Source: Paracoccaceae bacterium (GTDB lineage Bacteria; Pseudomonadota; Alphaproteobacteria; Rhodobacterales; Rhodobacteraceae). From it: a stretch of DNA of 5,567 bases. The stretch is from NCBI GenBank assembly GCA_021767525.1, contig JAASTF010000220.1, positions 1 to 5,567 on the forward strand. The letters are read 5' to 3'. A program made the translations under genes and the position numbers. The notes below the pieces were generated by a model that did no database searches, was not told the DNA's origin, and saw nothing but the letters and a program-made list of their open reading frames with translations. Position 1 is the first letter of the stretch. Every line of letters begins with the position of its first letter. This document shows positions 1 to 4,870 of this stretch, piece after piece.

Positions 1-66
1 CAACCCCTCCTCGAGCTTTTGCGAGGATTTGAAAAGACGGTTCTTGAGTTTCCCGAAAAGCGACAT
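1..66 (-). CDS. ftsY: Signal recognition particle receptor FtsY, N-terminal fragment (cut by window edge)
   Basis: Only the first 22 codons are present, reading leftward from ATG at 66-64 and running off the window at position 1. The peptide begins MSLFGKLKNRLFKSSQKLEE and ends GL. This amphipathic, Lys/Phe-rich start is the membrane-targeting N-terminus I recognise from alphaproteobacterial FtsY, the GTPase that docks the SRP-ribosome complex at the inner membrane. A good Shine-Dalgarno, AGGAAG (78-73), lies 6 nt before the ATG and fixes the start. The NG GTPase domain lies outside the window, so identification rests on this short segment alone. The 69-bp gap to the lysoplasmalogenase-like gene upstream, on the same strand, leaves room for a separate promoter, but I see no convincing one. 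Confidence 0.72.
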   Translation of the reverse strand, partial: MSLFGKLKNRLFKSSQKLEEGL

Positions 67-135
67 CTGCGGCTTCCTGTCAGTTTGTTCCGACCTATCC
101 CTTCGGCCCGGCGTTTGAAAGACCCAAGCGGAAAT

Positions 136-744
136 TCACGGCGCAAAACCCAAGGCCAGCAACAGCTGTGCGGCCACGTAGAGGCCCCAGATCGCAAAGG
201 GCGCAGCGCGTGCGGGCCAACCCGTCAGCCGGTCGAAAATCTGCAAGGACAGGATCAGGTCGGACGCCACGAAGGTCAGCGCGCCCGCGATCAGCCACTC
301 CTGCCCGGTCAGGGCGGCGACGATCCCCATCGCCACGATCACCGCCACATAACCGCGCACGGGCCAGCGCAACGCGCCCGTGTGGGGTGCCAGCCAGAAC
401 TCGGTCGATACGGCCAGAACCAGCAAGGCCAGCGGCAACAGGTAAGCCGGCCCAAGCGGCTCCTGCCCAACCATCGCGGCGATATACAGCAGATGGCCCG
501 CGGCAAAGGCCCCGATACCCGCCATCAGCACCCCCTGCCCCGGGCGCGACAGCAGGAAATCGCCCAGCACGCAGGCGGCCAGCCCTGCCACGAAGAACGC
601 CGGCCAGCCCATCAGCCACAGCGCCAGCGTCGGCAGACCCAGGCTGGCGGTTTTCACGACCGATTTGGGCCAGCTTTCACCGTCCCAGCAAAATCGCAGC
701 AGGTAAAGCACCGACATCACCCCGCCGGCCAGGATCAGCCCCAT
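136..744 (-). CDS. YhhN/TMEM86-family lysoplasmalogenase-like integral membrane protein
   Basis: 202 aa and almost entirely hydrophobic, with about seven or eight predicted membrane segments, the usual size and shape of the YhhN family. Conserved landmarks are visible: a Gly-Asp pair after the second or third helix (G61-D62), GHLLY with H84 and Y87, the segment GALTFVASD (154-162) with D162, and a C-terminal helix with YVAAQ (189-193). Characterised relatives (TMEM86 and a bacterial homologue) hydrolyse the vinyl-ether bond of lysoplasmalogens; whether this protein does so is inference. I chose ATG at 744 because the reading frame upstream, open to 981, encodes non-family, Arg/Cys-rich sequence that overlaps the divergent gene. 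An ATG at 717 is an alternative. The Shine-Dalgarno is weak (GGGGG). It lies 69 bp upstream of ftsY on the same strand. Confidence 0.82.
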   Translation of the reverse strand: MGLILAGGVMSVLYLLRFCWDGESWPKSVVKTASLGLPTLALWLMGWPAFFVAGLAACVLGDFLLSRPGQGVLMAGIGAFAAGHLLYIAAMVGQEPLGPAYLLPLALLVLAVSTEFWLAPHTGALRWPVRGYVAVIVAMGIVAALTGQEWLIAGALTFVASDLILSLQIFDRLTGWPARAAPFAIWGLYVAAQLLLALGFAP

Positions 745-766
745 CTTCGCCCCCGTACTTGCCCAT

Positions 767-785
767 GCAGGGTGCCGCCCCCTGC
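767..785. repeat. Small hairpin in the divergent intergenic region
   Basis: GCAGGG (767-772) and CCCTGC (780-785) form a perfect 6-bp inverted repeat with a 7-nt loop. An overlapping alternative stem, TGCCG (773-777) with CGGCA (792-796), would compete with it. The region 745-874 between the divergent genes must hold both promoters, but I see no convincing -35/-10 pair for either. The hairpin could be an operator or an mRNA leader structure for the leftward gene, or chance in GC-rich DNA. Confidence 0.3.
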
Positions 786-874
786 CTGTCACGGCAAGGG
801 CGACGTGGCGGCGAGATGCCGCGCACACGGGCGCGTGACTGGCGCTGCCCACGGATTTGATGCAGGCTGTCGGC

Positions 875-1267
875 ATGAAGCACCTGGTTCTCGCCCTTGT
901 CCTGTCGCCCGGCCTGGCCCAAGCGCAATCCGCGCTGTCCGCGCGGGAATTCGACGCGCTGACGCAGGGCAAGACATTCACCTATGCCGAGAACGGCCGC
1001 CCCTATGGCGCCGAGGAATACCTGCCCGGCAATCGCGTGCGCTGGTCGTTCCTGGACGGAAAGTGCAAGGATGGCCGCTGGTGGGAAGAAGACGGGCTGA
1101 TCTGCTTTGTCTACGAGGACAACCCGGTGCCGCAATGCTGGAGCTTTTACAACGGCGCGCGCGGCCTGACCGCCCGGTTCGAGAACGATCCCGCGGCCAC
1201 CGAGCTTTATGCGCTGGATCGCACCGAGGAGCCGATGCTGTGCCACGGGCCTGAGATCGGCGTCTGA
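875..1267 (+). CDS. Small secreted four-cysteine protein of unknown function
   Basis: 130 aa. The N-terminus (residues 1-18) is a classical Sec signal peptide: a Lys-His n-region, a Leu/Val-rich core, and an AQA cleavage motif before Gln18, so the protein is probably periplasmic. The mature part is about 113 aa, rich in Trp, Tyr, Glu and Asp, with four cysteines (C64, C77, C88, C123) that could form two disulfides. Its pattern (GKTFTY, then YGAEEYLPG, RWSF, and CFVYED followed by a Cys-Trp) resembles a small family I associate with Rhodobacterales genomes, with no assigned function that I know of. I chose ATG at 875 over 857 because the signal peptide then begins properly; no strong Shine-Dalgarno supports either. 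It is divergent from the lysoplasmalogenase-like gene and separated by 177 bp from the alkB-like gene downstream. Confidence 0.78.
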   Translation: MKHLVLALVLSPGLAQAQSALSAREFDALTQGKTFTYAENGRPYGAEEYLPGNRVRWSFLDGKCKDGRWWEEDGLICFVYEDNPVPQCWSFYNGARGLTARFENDPAATELYALDRTEEPMLCHGPEIGV

Positions 1268-1286
1268 CCCGGCGTGATCCAAAGGC

Positions 1287-1378
1287 GTGGCTGCGCCACA
1301 CATGGTTTGTGGAATTGGGGCTCTGCCCCCTTGGCCTTCGGCCAATTCCCCCGGAGTTTACCTTGCAAGATGAAGGGA
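1287..1378. repeat. Cluster of intergenic hairpins, probable dispersed repeat; may also act as terminator of the upstream gene
   Basis: Four inverted repeats are packed together. GTGGC/GCCAC (1287-1291/1295-1299) has a 3-nt loop. GGGGC/GCCCC (1317-1321/1325-1329) has loop TCT. TTGGCC/GGCCAA (1331-1336/1340-1345) has loop TTC. GGAATTGG/CCAATTCC (1311-1318/1342-1349) is an 8-bp pair that encloses the two preceding stems and shares bases with both, so the structures are mutually exclusive. A tail of CCCCCGGAGTTT and then GCAAGATGAAGG follows. From memory, hairpins of this GGGGCTCTGCCCC type with a CCCCGGAG tail recur between genes in Rhodobacterales; only one copy is in this window, so repetition is not shown here. 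There is no T-run, so a standard intrinsic terminator is doubtful. Confidence 0.5.
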
Positions 1379-1392
1379 CCGCAGCCTATGGC
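1363..1392 (+). promoter_or_regulatory. Candidate sigma-70-type promoter for the alkB-like/thioesterase pair
   Basis: TTGCAA (1363-1368) and TATGGC (1387-1392) are separated by 18 bp and would start transcription near 1399, about 45 nt before the alkB-like ATG. The -35 box lies within the tail of the hairpin cluster. Matches to consensus are moderate (4 of 6 for the -35, 3 of 6 for the -10), so this is only a candidate. Confidence 0.28.
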
Positions 1393-1410
1393 ATGGGCAG
1401 GCGGGCTGCG
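1380..1410. repeat. 7-bp inverted repeat ahead of the alkB-like gene
   Basis: CGCAGCC (1380-1386) and GGCTGCG (1404-1410) are perfect complements with a 17-nt spacer. They lie 35-65 nt before the ATG and span the candidate -10 box, so they could be an operator for this gene pair or a leader hairpin. A chance origin is possible in DNA of this composition. Confidence 0.3.
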
Positions 1411-1444
1411 CTAAGTCTTTGGCAGATTTGGAGCCGGGACGCGC

Positions 1445-2482
1445 ATGATCTTTTTCGACATCGCCACGCTTTTGCCGCTGCTGTTGCTGGTGGCGGGTGC
1501 GCTTTTTGGCGGGGCCTGGGTGTGGGTCGCGGTTTTGTGCATCACCGTTCTGACCTGGGCGCTGGACCACCTGGTGCAACGGGCCGCGGCGCGGCGCGAT
1601 CCGGGGTCGGAGTTTCCGGCCGGCACCGGGCTGGCGGTCGGGCTGGGGCTGGCGATGCTGCCCTTGATGGCGCTGGCTGTCTGGGCGGTGGGCGGTGGCT
1701 CGGGCCATGACACGGTGCATCGGCTGGGGCTGTTGGTGGGGTTCGGGTTGTTTTACGGCCAGGTGGGGCATCCATGCGCGCATGAGCTGATCCACAAGCC
1801 CGCCCGCTGGCAGCAGATGCTGGGGCGCGTGGTTTATGTGGTGATGCTGATCGGGCACCATGCCTCATCGCATCTGCGGGTGCATCACCGGCATGTGGGC
1901 ACCGAGGCCGACCCGGCCTCGGCCCCCGCGGGCCTTGGATTCTGGCGCTATGCGGTGCGGGCCTGGCCGGGTTCGTTCATGGCCGGGCTGCGCGCGGAAA
2001 GCGCGCTGCGGGCGCGCGCGCAGGTGCCGCCGCCAGGCTGGACGCACCCTTATGTGGGCTATGTGACCGGGGCGCTTTTCTGCCTGTTGCTGGCGGTGTT
2101 GATCGGCGGGGTTTTGGGGCTTTTGGCTTATCTTGGCATCGCGGCCTATGCGCAGTTGCAGATCCTGCTGTCGGATTACCTGCAACATTACGGCCTGCGT
2201 CGAAAGGTCGATGCGGATGGCCGCCCCGAACCCGTCGGCCCCCGGCACAGCTGGAACGGACCGCAGTTCTGGTCATCGGCGATGATGCTGAACGCGCCCC
2301 GCCATTCGCATCACCACACCAACCCCGGCGTGCCCTATCCGGCGCTCGACCTGACGGGCGACATGCCGACCCTGCCCCGTACCGTGCCGGTCATGGCCGT
2401 TGTGGCCTTGATCCCGCCGCTTTGGCACCGGATGATGGCGCGGCCCCTGGCGCGCTGGTCGCAAGACCGCCAAGAGAACTGA
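1445..2482 (+). CDS. AlkB-family membrane di-iron hydroxylase (alkane 1-monooxygenase-like)
   Basis: 345 aa, with hydrophobic segments near residues 5-38, 62-82, 93-106, 124-138, 203-233 and 311-327. The His signature of integral-membrane alkane hydroxylases is present: HELIHK (113-118), HLRVHH (143-148) followed by H150, the diagnostic LQHYGL (246-251), and NAPRHSHHH (283-291). Family members use a di-iron centre and rubredoxin-delivered electrons to hydroxylate terminal methyl groups of alkanes or alkyl chains in the inner membrane. Two features are odd. Box 2 reads SSHLRVHH where characterised AlkB proteins have EHxxGHH, so the Glu and Gly are replaced. The protein is also shorter than the roughly 400 aa of classical AlkB. 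No rubredoxin gene is nearby. The start is ATG 1445 with GGAG at 1430-1433. The family is secure; alkane as substrate is inference. The stop lies 13 bp before the thioesterase gene, implying co-transcription. Confidence 0.82.
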   Translation: MIFFDIATLLPLLLLVAGALFGGAWVWVAVLCITVLTWALDHLVQRAAARRDPGSEFPAGTGLAVGLGLAMLPLMALAVWAVGGGSGHDTVHRLGLLVGFGLFYGQVGHPCAHELIHKPARWQQMLGRVVYVVMLIGHHASSHLRVHHRHVGTEADPASAPAGLGFWRYAVRAWPGSFMAGLRAESALRARAQVPPPGWTHPYVGYVTGALFCLLLAVLIGGVLGLLAYLGIAAYAQLQILLSDYLQHYGLRRKVDADGRPEPVGPRHSWNGPQFWSSAMMLNAPRHSHHHTNPGVPYPALDLTGDMPTLPRTVPVMAVVALIPPLWHRMMARPLARWSQDRQEN

Positions 2483-2495
2483 AAGAGGGACTGAA

Positions 2496-2969
2496 ATGCT
2501 GTTCAAATCGTCGCTGATGACCGTGGTTCCGGAGTGGATCGACTATAACGGCCACCTGAACATGGCCTATTACAACGTGCTGTTCGACCGCTGCGCCGAC
2601 GAAATCTATCCGCTGATGGGGTTCGGCCCCGACTATGCAGAAACCCGCAGGATGACGACCTACACGGCCGAGTTTCACGTCTGCTATGTGCAGGAATTGC
2701 ACGAGGGGCACCGTGTCTACTCGACATTCCAGATGATCGATATCGACGAAAAGCGCTTTCATTCCTATCAAGAGCTTTACCACGAAGACGGCTGGCTGGC
2801 CGCCACCGCCGAGGCGCTGACGCTGCATATCGACATGACCGGCCCGCGCGTGGCGCCGATGCCAAAGGACGTGATGGAGAAGGTGCAGGCGCTTTACGAC
2901 AGCCACCGCGACCTGCCCCGACCCGAGCGCGTGGGCCGCTCGATCGGGATCCGGCGCAAGAGCGGCTGA
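2496..2969 (+). CDS. Hotdog-fold acyl-CoA thioesterase (4HBT-like)
   Basis: 157 aa, the normal length for a single-domain 4-hydroxybenzoyl-CoA-thioesterase-type hotdog enzyme. The signature region WIDYNGHLNMAYYNVLFD (14-31) carries the candidate catalytic Asp16 in the D-x-N-G-H-x-N context, followed by the long hotdog helix. A central strand pair with HSYQELYHEDG (89-99) matches the conserved core. Such enzymes hydrolyse acyl-CoA or acyl-ACP thioesters in the cytoplasm. The DYNGH variant recalls betainyl-CoA thioesterases of carnitine degradation, but no carnitine dehydrogenase or beta-keto acid cleavage gene is nearby, so I do not assign that role. The start at ATG 2496 is supported by an AGAGGGA Shine-Dalgarno (2484-2490) in the 13-bp gap after the alkB-like gene. 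The tight spacing implies a shared transcript. The C-terminal 20 residues are basic. Confidence 0.83.
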   Translation: MLFKSSLMTVVPEWIDYNGHLNMAYYNVLFDRCADEIYPLMGFGPDYAETRRMTTYTAEFHVCYVQELHEGHRVYSTFQMIDIDEKRFHSYQELYHEDGWLAATAEALTLHIDMTGPRVAPMPKDVMEKVQALYDSHRDLPRPERVGRSIGIRRKSG

Positions 2970-2984
2970 GGCCCGCGTCACGCA

Positions 2985-3001
2985 GCCGCGAGGCGCGCGG
3001 C
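2985..3001 (+). terminator. GC-rich hairpin after the thioesterase, possible terminator
   Basis: GCCGCG (2985-2990) and CGCGGC (2996-3001) form a perfect 6-bp stem with a 5-nt loop, 16 bp after the thioesterase stop. A pyrimidine-rich stretch (GCTTTTCCTTT, 3011-3021) follows, but 9 nt away, which is too far for a textbook intrinsic terminator. It may still end the alkB-like/thioesterase transcript. Confidence 0.3.
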
Positions 3002-3010
3002 CCATTCCCG

Positions 3011-3039
3011 GCTTTTCCTTTGGCCGCGGTCTTGATAGT
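3011..3039 (+). promoter_or_regulatory. Weak candidate promoter for the DUF4177-type gene
   Basis: GATAGT (3034-3039) matches the -10 consensus at 4 of 6 positions and sits 31 nt before the ATG. With a 17-bp spacer the -35 position is GCTTTT (3011-3016), a poor match. The gene probably has its own promoter, because 101 bp and a GC-rich hairpin separate it from the thioesterase gene; the exact site is uncertain. Confidence 0.2.
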
Positions 3040-3070
3040 GTCGCGCGGTCATGCGGAACAGGGTGTGCTG

Positions 3071-3520
3071 ATGGTGTTCGAATACAAGGTGATCCCGGCC
3101 CCGAAAAAGGGGCGCAAGGCGCGCGGTATCAAAGGCGCCGAGGAACGGTTTTCCTTTGCAGTGCAAGAGCTTATGAATGAACAGGCCAGCGAGGGCTGGG
3201 AATTTCTGCGCAGCGAAACCCTGCCCAGCGAAGAACGCCAGGGCCTGACCTCGACGCAGACCGTGTTCCGTTCGGTCCTGGTGTTCCGCCGTCCGCGCGC
3301 CGACGATGTCAGCGACTTCGCGCCAGAGCTGCTGGAGGATCTGTCGGACGCGGCGAAAGCGCCCGGCGCCGAGCAAGAGGCAGCCGACGACAGCCCCCGG
3401 GCGGATGCCCCGCGCGAGCTGGACGGCGTGGCGGAAACCGATTGGGCCGATGCCGACGCAGACCCGCAAGGCGGCGCGTCACCGGAAGACGCGCCCGAAG
3501 CCGATCGCACCCGCGCCTGA
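3071..3520 (+). CDS. DUF4177-type protein with long acidic C-terminal tail
   Basis: 149 aa. Residues 1-75 form the conserved part: MVFEYKVIPAP at the start, a basic KKGRKARG segment, then a helix (26-40) leading to SEGWEF (40-45) and a closing strand VFRSVLVFRRP (65-75). The FEYKV start plus G-W-E-F pattern is typical of DUF4177 proteins, small cytoplasmic alpha/beta domains of unknown function. Residues 76-149 are low-complexity and rich in Ala, Asp, Glu and Pro, with no hydrophobic core, and are probably disordered. ATG 3071 is chosen because the family motif begins there; in-frame codons back to 3020 encode non-family sequence overlapping the probable promoter region. The Shine-Dalgarno is weak (CAGGG). 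The 84-bp gap downstream separates it from the J-domain gene. Confidence 0.78.
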   Translation: MVFEYKVIPAPKKGRKARGIKGAEERFSFAVQELMNEQASEGWEFLRSETLPSEERQGLTSTQTVFRSVLVFRRPRADDVSDFAPELLEDLSDAAKAPGAEQEAADDSPRADAPRELDGVAETDWADADADPQGGASPEDAPEADRTRA

Positions 3521-3548
3521 GCGGTCACATTTTCGCCCGCCCCCCTTC

Positions 3549-3594
3549 CATCCGACGGGGGACGGTATAGACTTTAGCACCCTTGAGTCGGATG
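3549..3594. repeat. 8-bp inverted repeat at the start of the J-domain gene
   Basis: CATCCGAC (3549-3556) and GTCGGATG (3587-3594) are perfect reverse complements with a 30-bp spacer. The spacer holds a -10-like TATAGA (3566-3571) without a clear -35. The second arm directly abuts the Shine-Dalgarno GAGGTGA (3595-3601 with the following A). On a transcript that begins upstream, the arms could pair and partly mask the ribosome binding site; on DNA they could be paired operator half-sites. It may be chance. Confidence 0.35.
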
Positions 3595-3600
3595 AGGTGA
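3595..3600 (+). promoter_or_regulatory. Ribosome binding site of the J-domain gene
   Basis: AGGTGA preceded by G (GAGGTGA read from 3594) is an almost perfect anti-16S match, ending 4 nt before ATG 3605. It fixes the start and argues against the later in-frame Met codons at residues 11 and 27. Confidence 0.7.
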
Positions 3601-3604
3601 AGCC

Positions 3605-4234
3605 ATGGTCAAATCAGACCCGTTCGGGTTCGACATGTCGATTAAGTCGGCCAAGAAGAAAAATCCGCGCGGCCGTCGTGGCATGTCGGGCGAATTCGAG
3701 ACGTCGCAACGGGTCTGCGAGCATCCTGGCTGCGAAGAGCCGGGCAAGTTCCGCGCGCCCAAGGCGCCCGATGTGCTGGATGACTATTACTGGTTCTGCA
3801 AAGACCATGTGCGCGAATACAATCTGAAATGGAACTTCTTCGAGGGCACGACCGAGGCCGAGATGAACGCCCAGCGGTCCAAGGACAAGGTGTGGGAACG
3901 CGACACCAAGCCTCTGGGCGATCCCGAGGCGCGCGCCTGGGCCCGTCTGGGCATCGAGGACCCGCACCAGGTGCTGGGCCAGAACGCCACCCGCAATCCC
4001 GGGCGCGGCAATGCCAATGGCCACACCCGCAAGCTGCCCCCGACCGAGCGCAAGGCGATCGAGATCCTCGAAGCCAAGGATCACTGGTCCAAGGCCGAGG
4101 TGCGAAAGGCCTACAAGGCGCTCATCAAGGTGCTGCACCCCGACATGAACGGCGGCGACCGCAGCCAGGAAGAGCAGCTGCAAGAGGTCGTCTGGGCCTG
4201 GGACCAGATCAAGGACAGCCGCAACTTCAAATAG
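3605..4234 (+). CDS. J-domain (DnaJ-like) protein with N-terminal Cys/His cluster
   Basis: 209 aa. The C-terminal 65 residues are a J domain: AIEILEAKDHWSKAEVRKAY (151-170) gives helices I and II, then the invariant HPD (178-180) and helix III (187-205). The J domain stimulates the ATPase of an Hsp70 such as DnaK. It lies at the C-terminus, unlike canonical DnaJ, and the Gly/Phe-rich, zinc-finger and substrate-binding domains of DnaJ are absent, so this is a specialised co-chaperone. Residues 1-27 are basic. C38, C43, C65 and H68 (C-x4-C, then C-x2-H) could bind one metal ion, followed by aromatic residues (DDYYWF, YNLKWNFFE). I recall J-domain proteins of this layout in Rhodobacterales, sometimes near bolA and cobalt-chelatase genes; none of those is here. 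The partner and client are unknown. Confidence 0.88.
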   Translation: MVKSDPFGFDMSIKSAKKKNPRGRRGMSGEFETSQRVCEHPGCEEPGKFRAPKAPDVLDDYYWFCKDHVREYNLKWNFFEGTTEAEMNAQRSKDKVWERDTKPLGDPEARAWARLGIEDPHQVLGQNATRNPGRGNANGHTRKLPPTERKAIEILEAKDHWSKAEVRKAYKALIKVLHPDMNGGDRSQEEQLQEVVWAWDQIKDSRNFK

Positions 4235-4257
4235 GGGCGCGGCGCCGGTTCGGCCCT

Positions 4258-4289
4258 TTGACGCAGATCATGGCGCGCGCCCCTATGCT
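4258..4289 (+). promoter_or_regulatory. Candidate promoter for the META-like lipoprotein gene
   Basis: TTGACG (4258-4263) is a strong -35 match, and TATGCT (4284-4289) fits -10 at 4 of 6. The 20-bp spacer is longer than the usual 16-18, which lowers confidence. It lies in the 91-bp gap between the J-domain stop and the GTG start and would give a leader of roughly 30 nt. Confidence 0.3.
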
Positions 4290-4311
4290 GGCAAGACACC
4301 GCAACAGCCGC

Positions 4312-4317
4312 AGGAGG
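4312..4317 (+). promoter_or_regulatory. Strong Shine-Dalgarno deciding a GTG start
   Basis: AGGAGG (continuing TG) is the best ribosome binding site in the window. It lies 8 nt before GTG 4326, which is in frame with the lipoprotein. The in-frame GTG at 4317 overlaps this site, and the ATG at 4356 has nothing comparable upstream, so 4326 is the likely start. Confidence 0.72.
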
Positions 4318-4325
4318 TGCGCGCC

Positions 4326-4862
4326 GTGTCTTGTAGCGCCCCCTTGTCTCGACTGATGAACGATGCCTTGGCGGTTTTGCCACGCGCAAGACCCAGCCTT
4401 GGCCTTGCTGGCCTTGCCCTTTCTGTCGCGGCCTGCATGCCCGGGGGCAAGACCGCGCAGCAAGGCGCCGCAGCGGCGCAGCTGGAAACCAAACGCGGCT
4501 ACGACCTTGTCGAAATTGACGGGAGCGCGCCAGAGCGGCCGGCACGGCTGTTCTTTGCCGATGGCGCCAAGTTTGCCGTCTGCACGCGATGCCTGTGCGG
4601 CACAGGGGTGATGACCGGCAGGTATCCCGCGCTTGGGCTCAGGCCCACATCGGGCTCGCCGACGCTGAAATGCCGACAGGGCACAGCGGCCTTTGACGCT
4701 GATGCCCGCGTTATGAGCCGGTTCTTCGAGATGACCCGCGCCGAGATCGCCGGGGGGCGCGTTGCGCTGTCCCGCCCCGGTGGCACGGGAATGGTGTTTC
4801 GGCTTGGCCCTGTCAGCATCGGCCAGCCGGGCAACCCGAATGCGGGGATGATCCCCGACTGA
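4326..4862 (+). CDS. Putative META/HslJ-like lipoprotein
   Basis: 178 aa from GTG 4326. An Arg-containing n-region, hydrophobic core (24-34) and lipobox SVAAC place the lipidated cysteine at C37, so the product is probably an outer-membrane or periplasmic lipoprotein. The mature part follows the META-domain pattern: YDLVEIDG (59-66), a strand RLFFADG (74-80), a Cys-rich turn C86-TRC89-LC91, GRYPALGLRP (98-107), TLKC (113-116), a helix with VMSRFFEM (129-136), and GGRVALSRPGGTGMVFRLG (143-161). META proteins (HslJ relatives) are small envelope proteins tied to stress or antibiotic tolerance in some bacteria; a precise role is not known here. The CTRCLC cluster replaces the usual glycine-cysteine-asparagine turn, which is unusual. 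Assignment is by pattern only. It converges on the next gene, the stops being 8 bp apart. Confidence 0.68.
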   Translation: MSCSAPLSRLMNDALAVLPRARPSLGLAGLALSVAACMPGGKTAQQGAAAAQLETKRGYDLVEIDGSAPERPARLFFADGAKFAVCTRCLCGTGVMTGRYPALGLRPTSGSPTLKCRQGTAAFDADARVMSRFFEMTRAEIAGGRVALSRPGGTGMVFRLGPVSIGQPGNPNAGMIPD

Positions 4863-4870
4863 ACCGCGCC

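Noticed and set aside
19..1254. Long plus-strand open frame of 411 codons
   Set aside because: It is antisense to the lysoplasmalogenase-like gene and continues into the secreted protein gene in another frame. Its product is Arg/Gln/Pro/His-rich low-complexity sequence, typical of the complement of high-GC genes.
136..2969. A plasmalogen or ether-lipid pathway joining the lysoplasmalogenase-like gene with the AlkB-like/thioesterase pair
   Set aside because: The genes are on opposite strands with an unrelated secreted-protein gene between them, and there is no plasmalogen desaturase or other ether-lipid gene in the window.
2496..2969. Assigning the thioesterase to carnitine degradation (betainyl-CoA thioesterase)
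   Set aside because: The DYNGH motif is similar, but the expected L-carnitine dehydrogenase and beta-keto acid cleavage genes are not adjacent.
3574..3600. TTAGCACCC resembling a half of the CIRCE heat-shock operator in front of a J-domain gene
   Set aside because: The second half (GAGTGCTAA after 9 bp) is absent; the bases there are ATGAGGTGA. One half-site is not evidence for HrcA control.
3614..4183. Minus-strand frame of 189 codons that looks hydrophobic
   Set aside because: It lies fully antisense to the J-domain gene, which has an HPD motif and an excellent Shine-Dalgarno. The hydrophobic look follows from reading Lys/Glu/Asp codons in reverse.
4235..4260. Intrinsic terminator after the J-domain gene
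   Set aside because: GC-rich self-complementary bases are present (GCCG/CGGC around 4244-4254), but the stem is only 4 bp and the T-run is just three bases.
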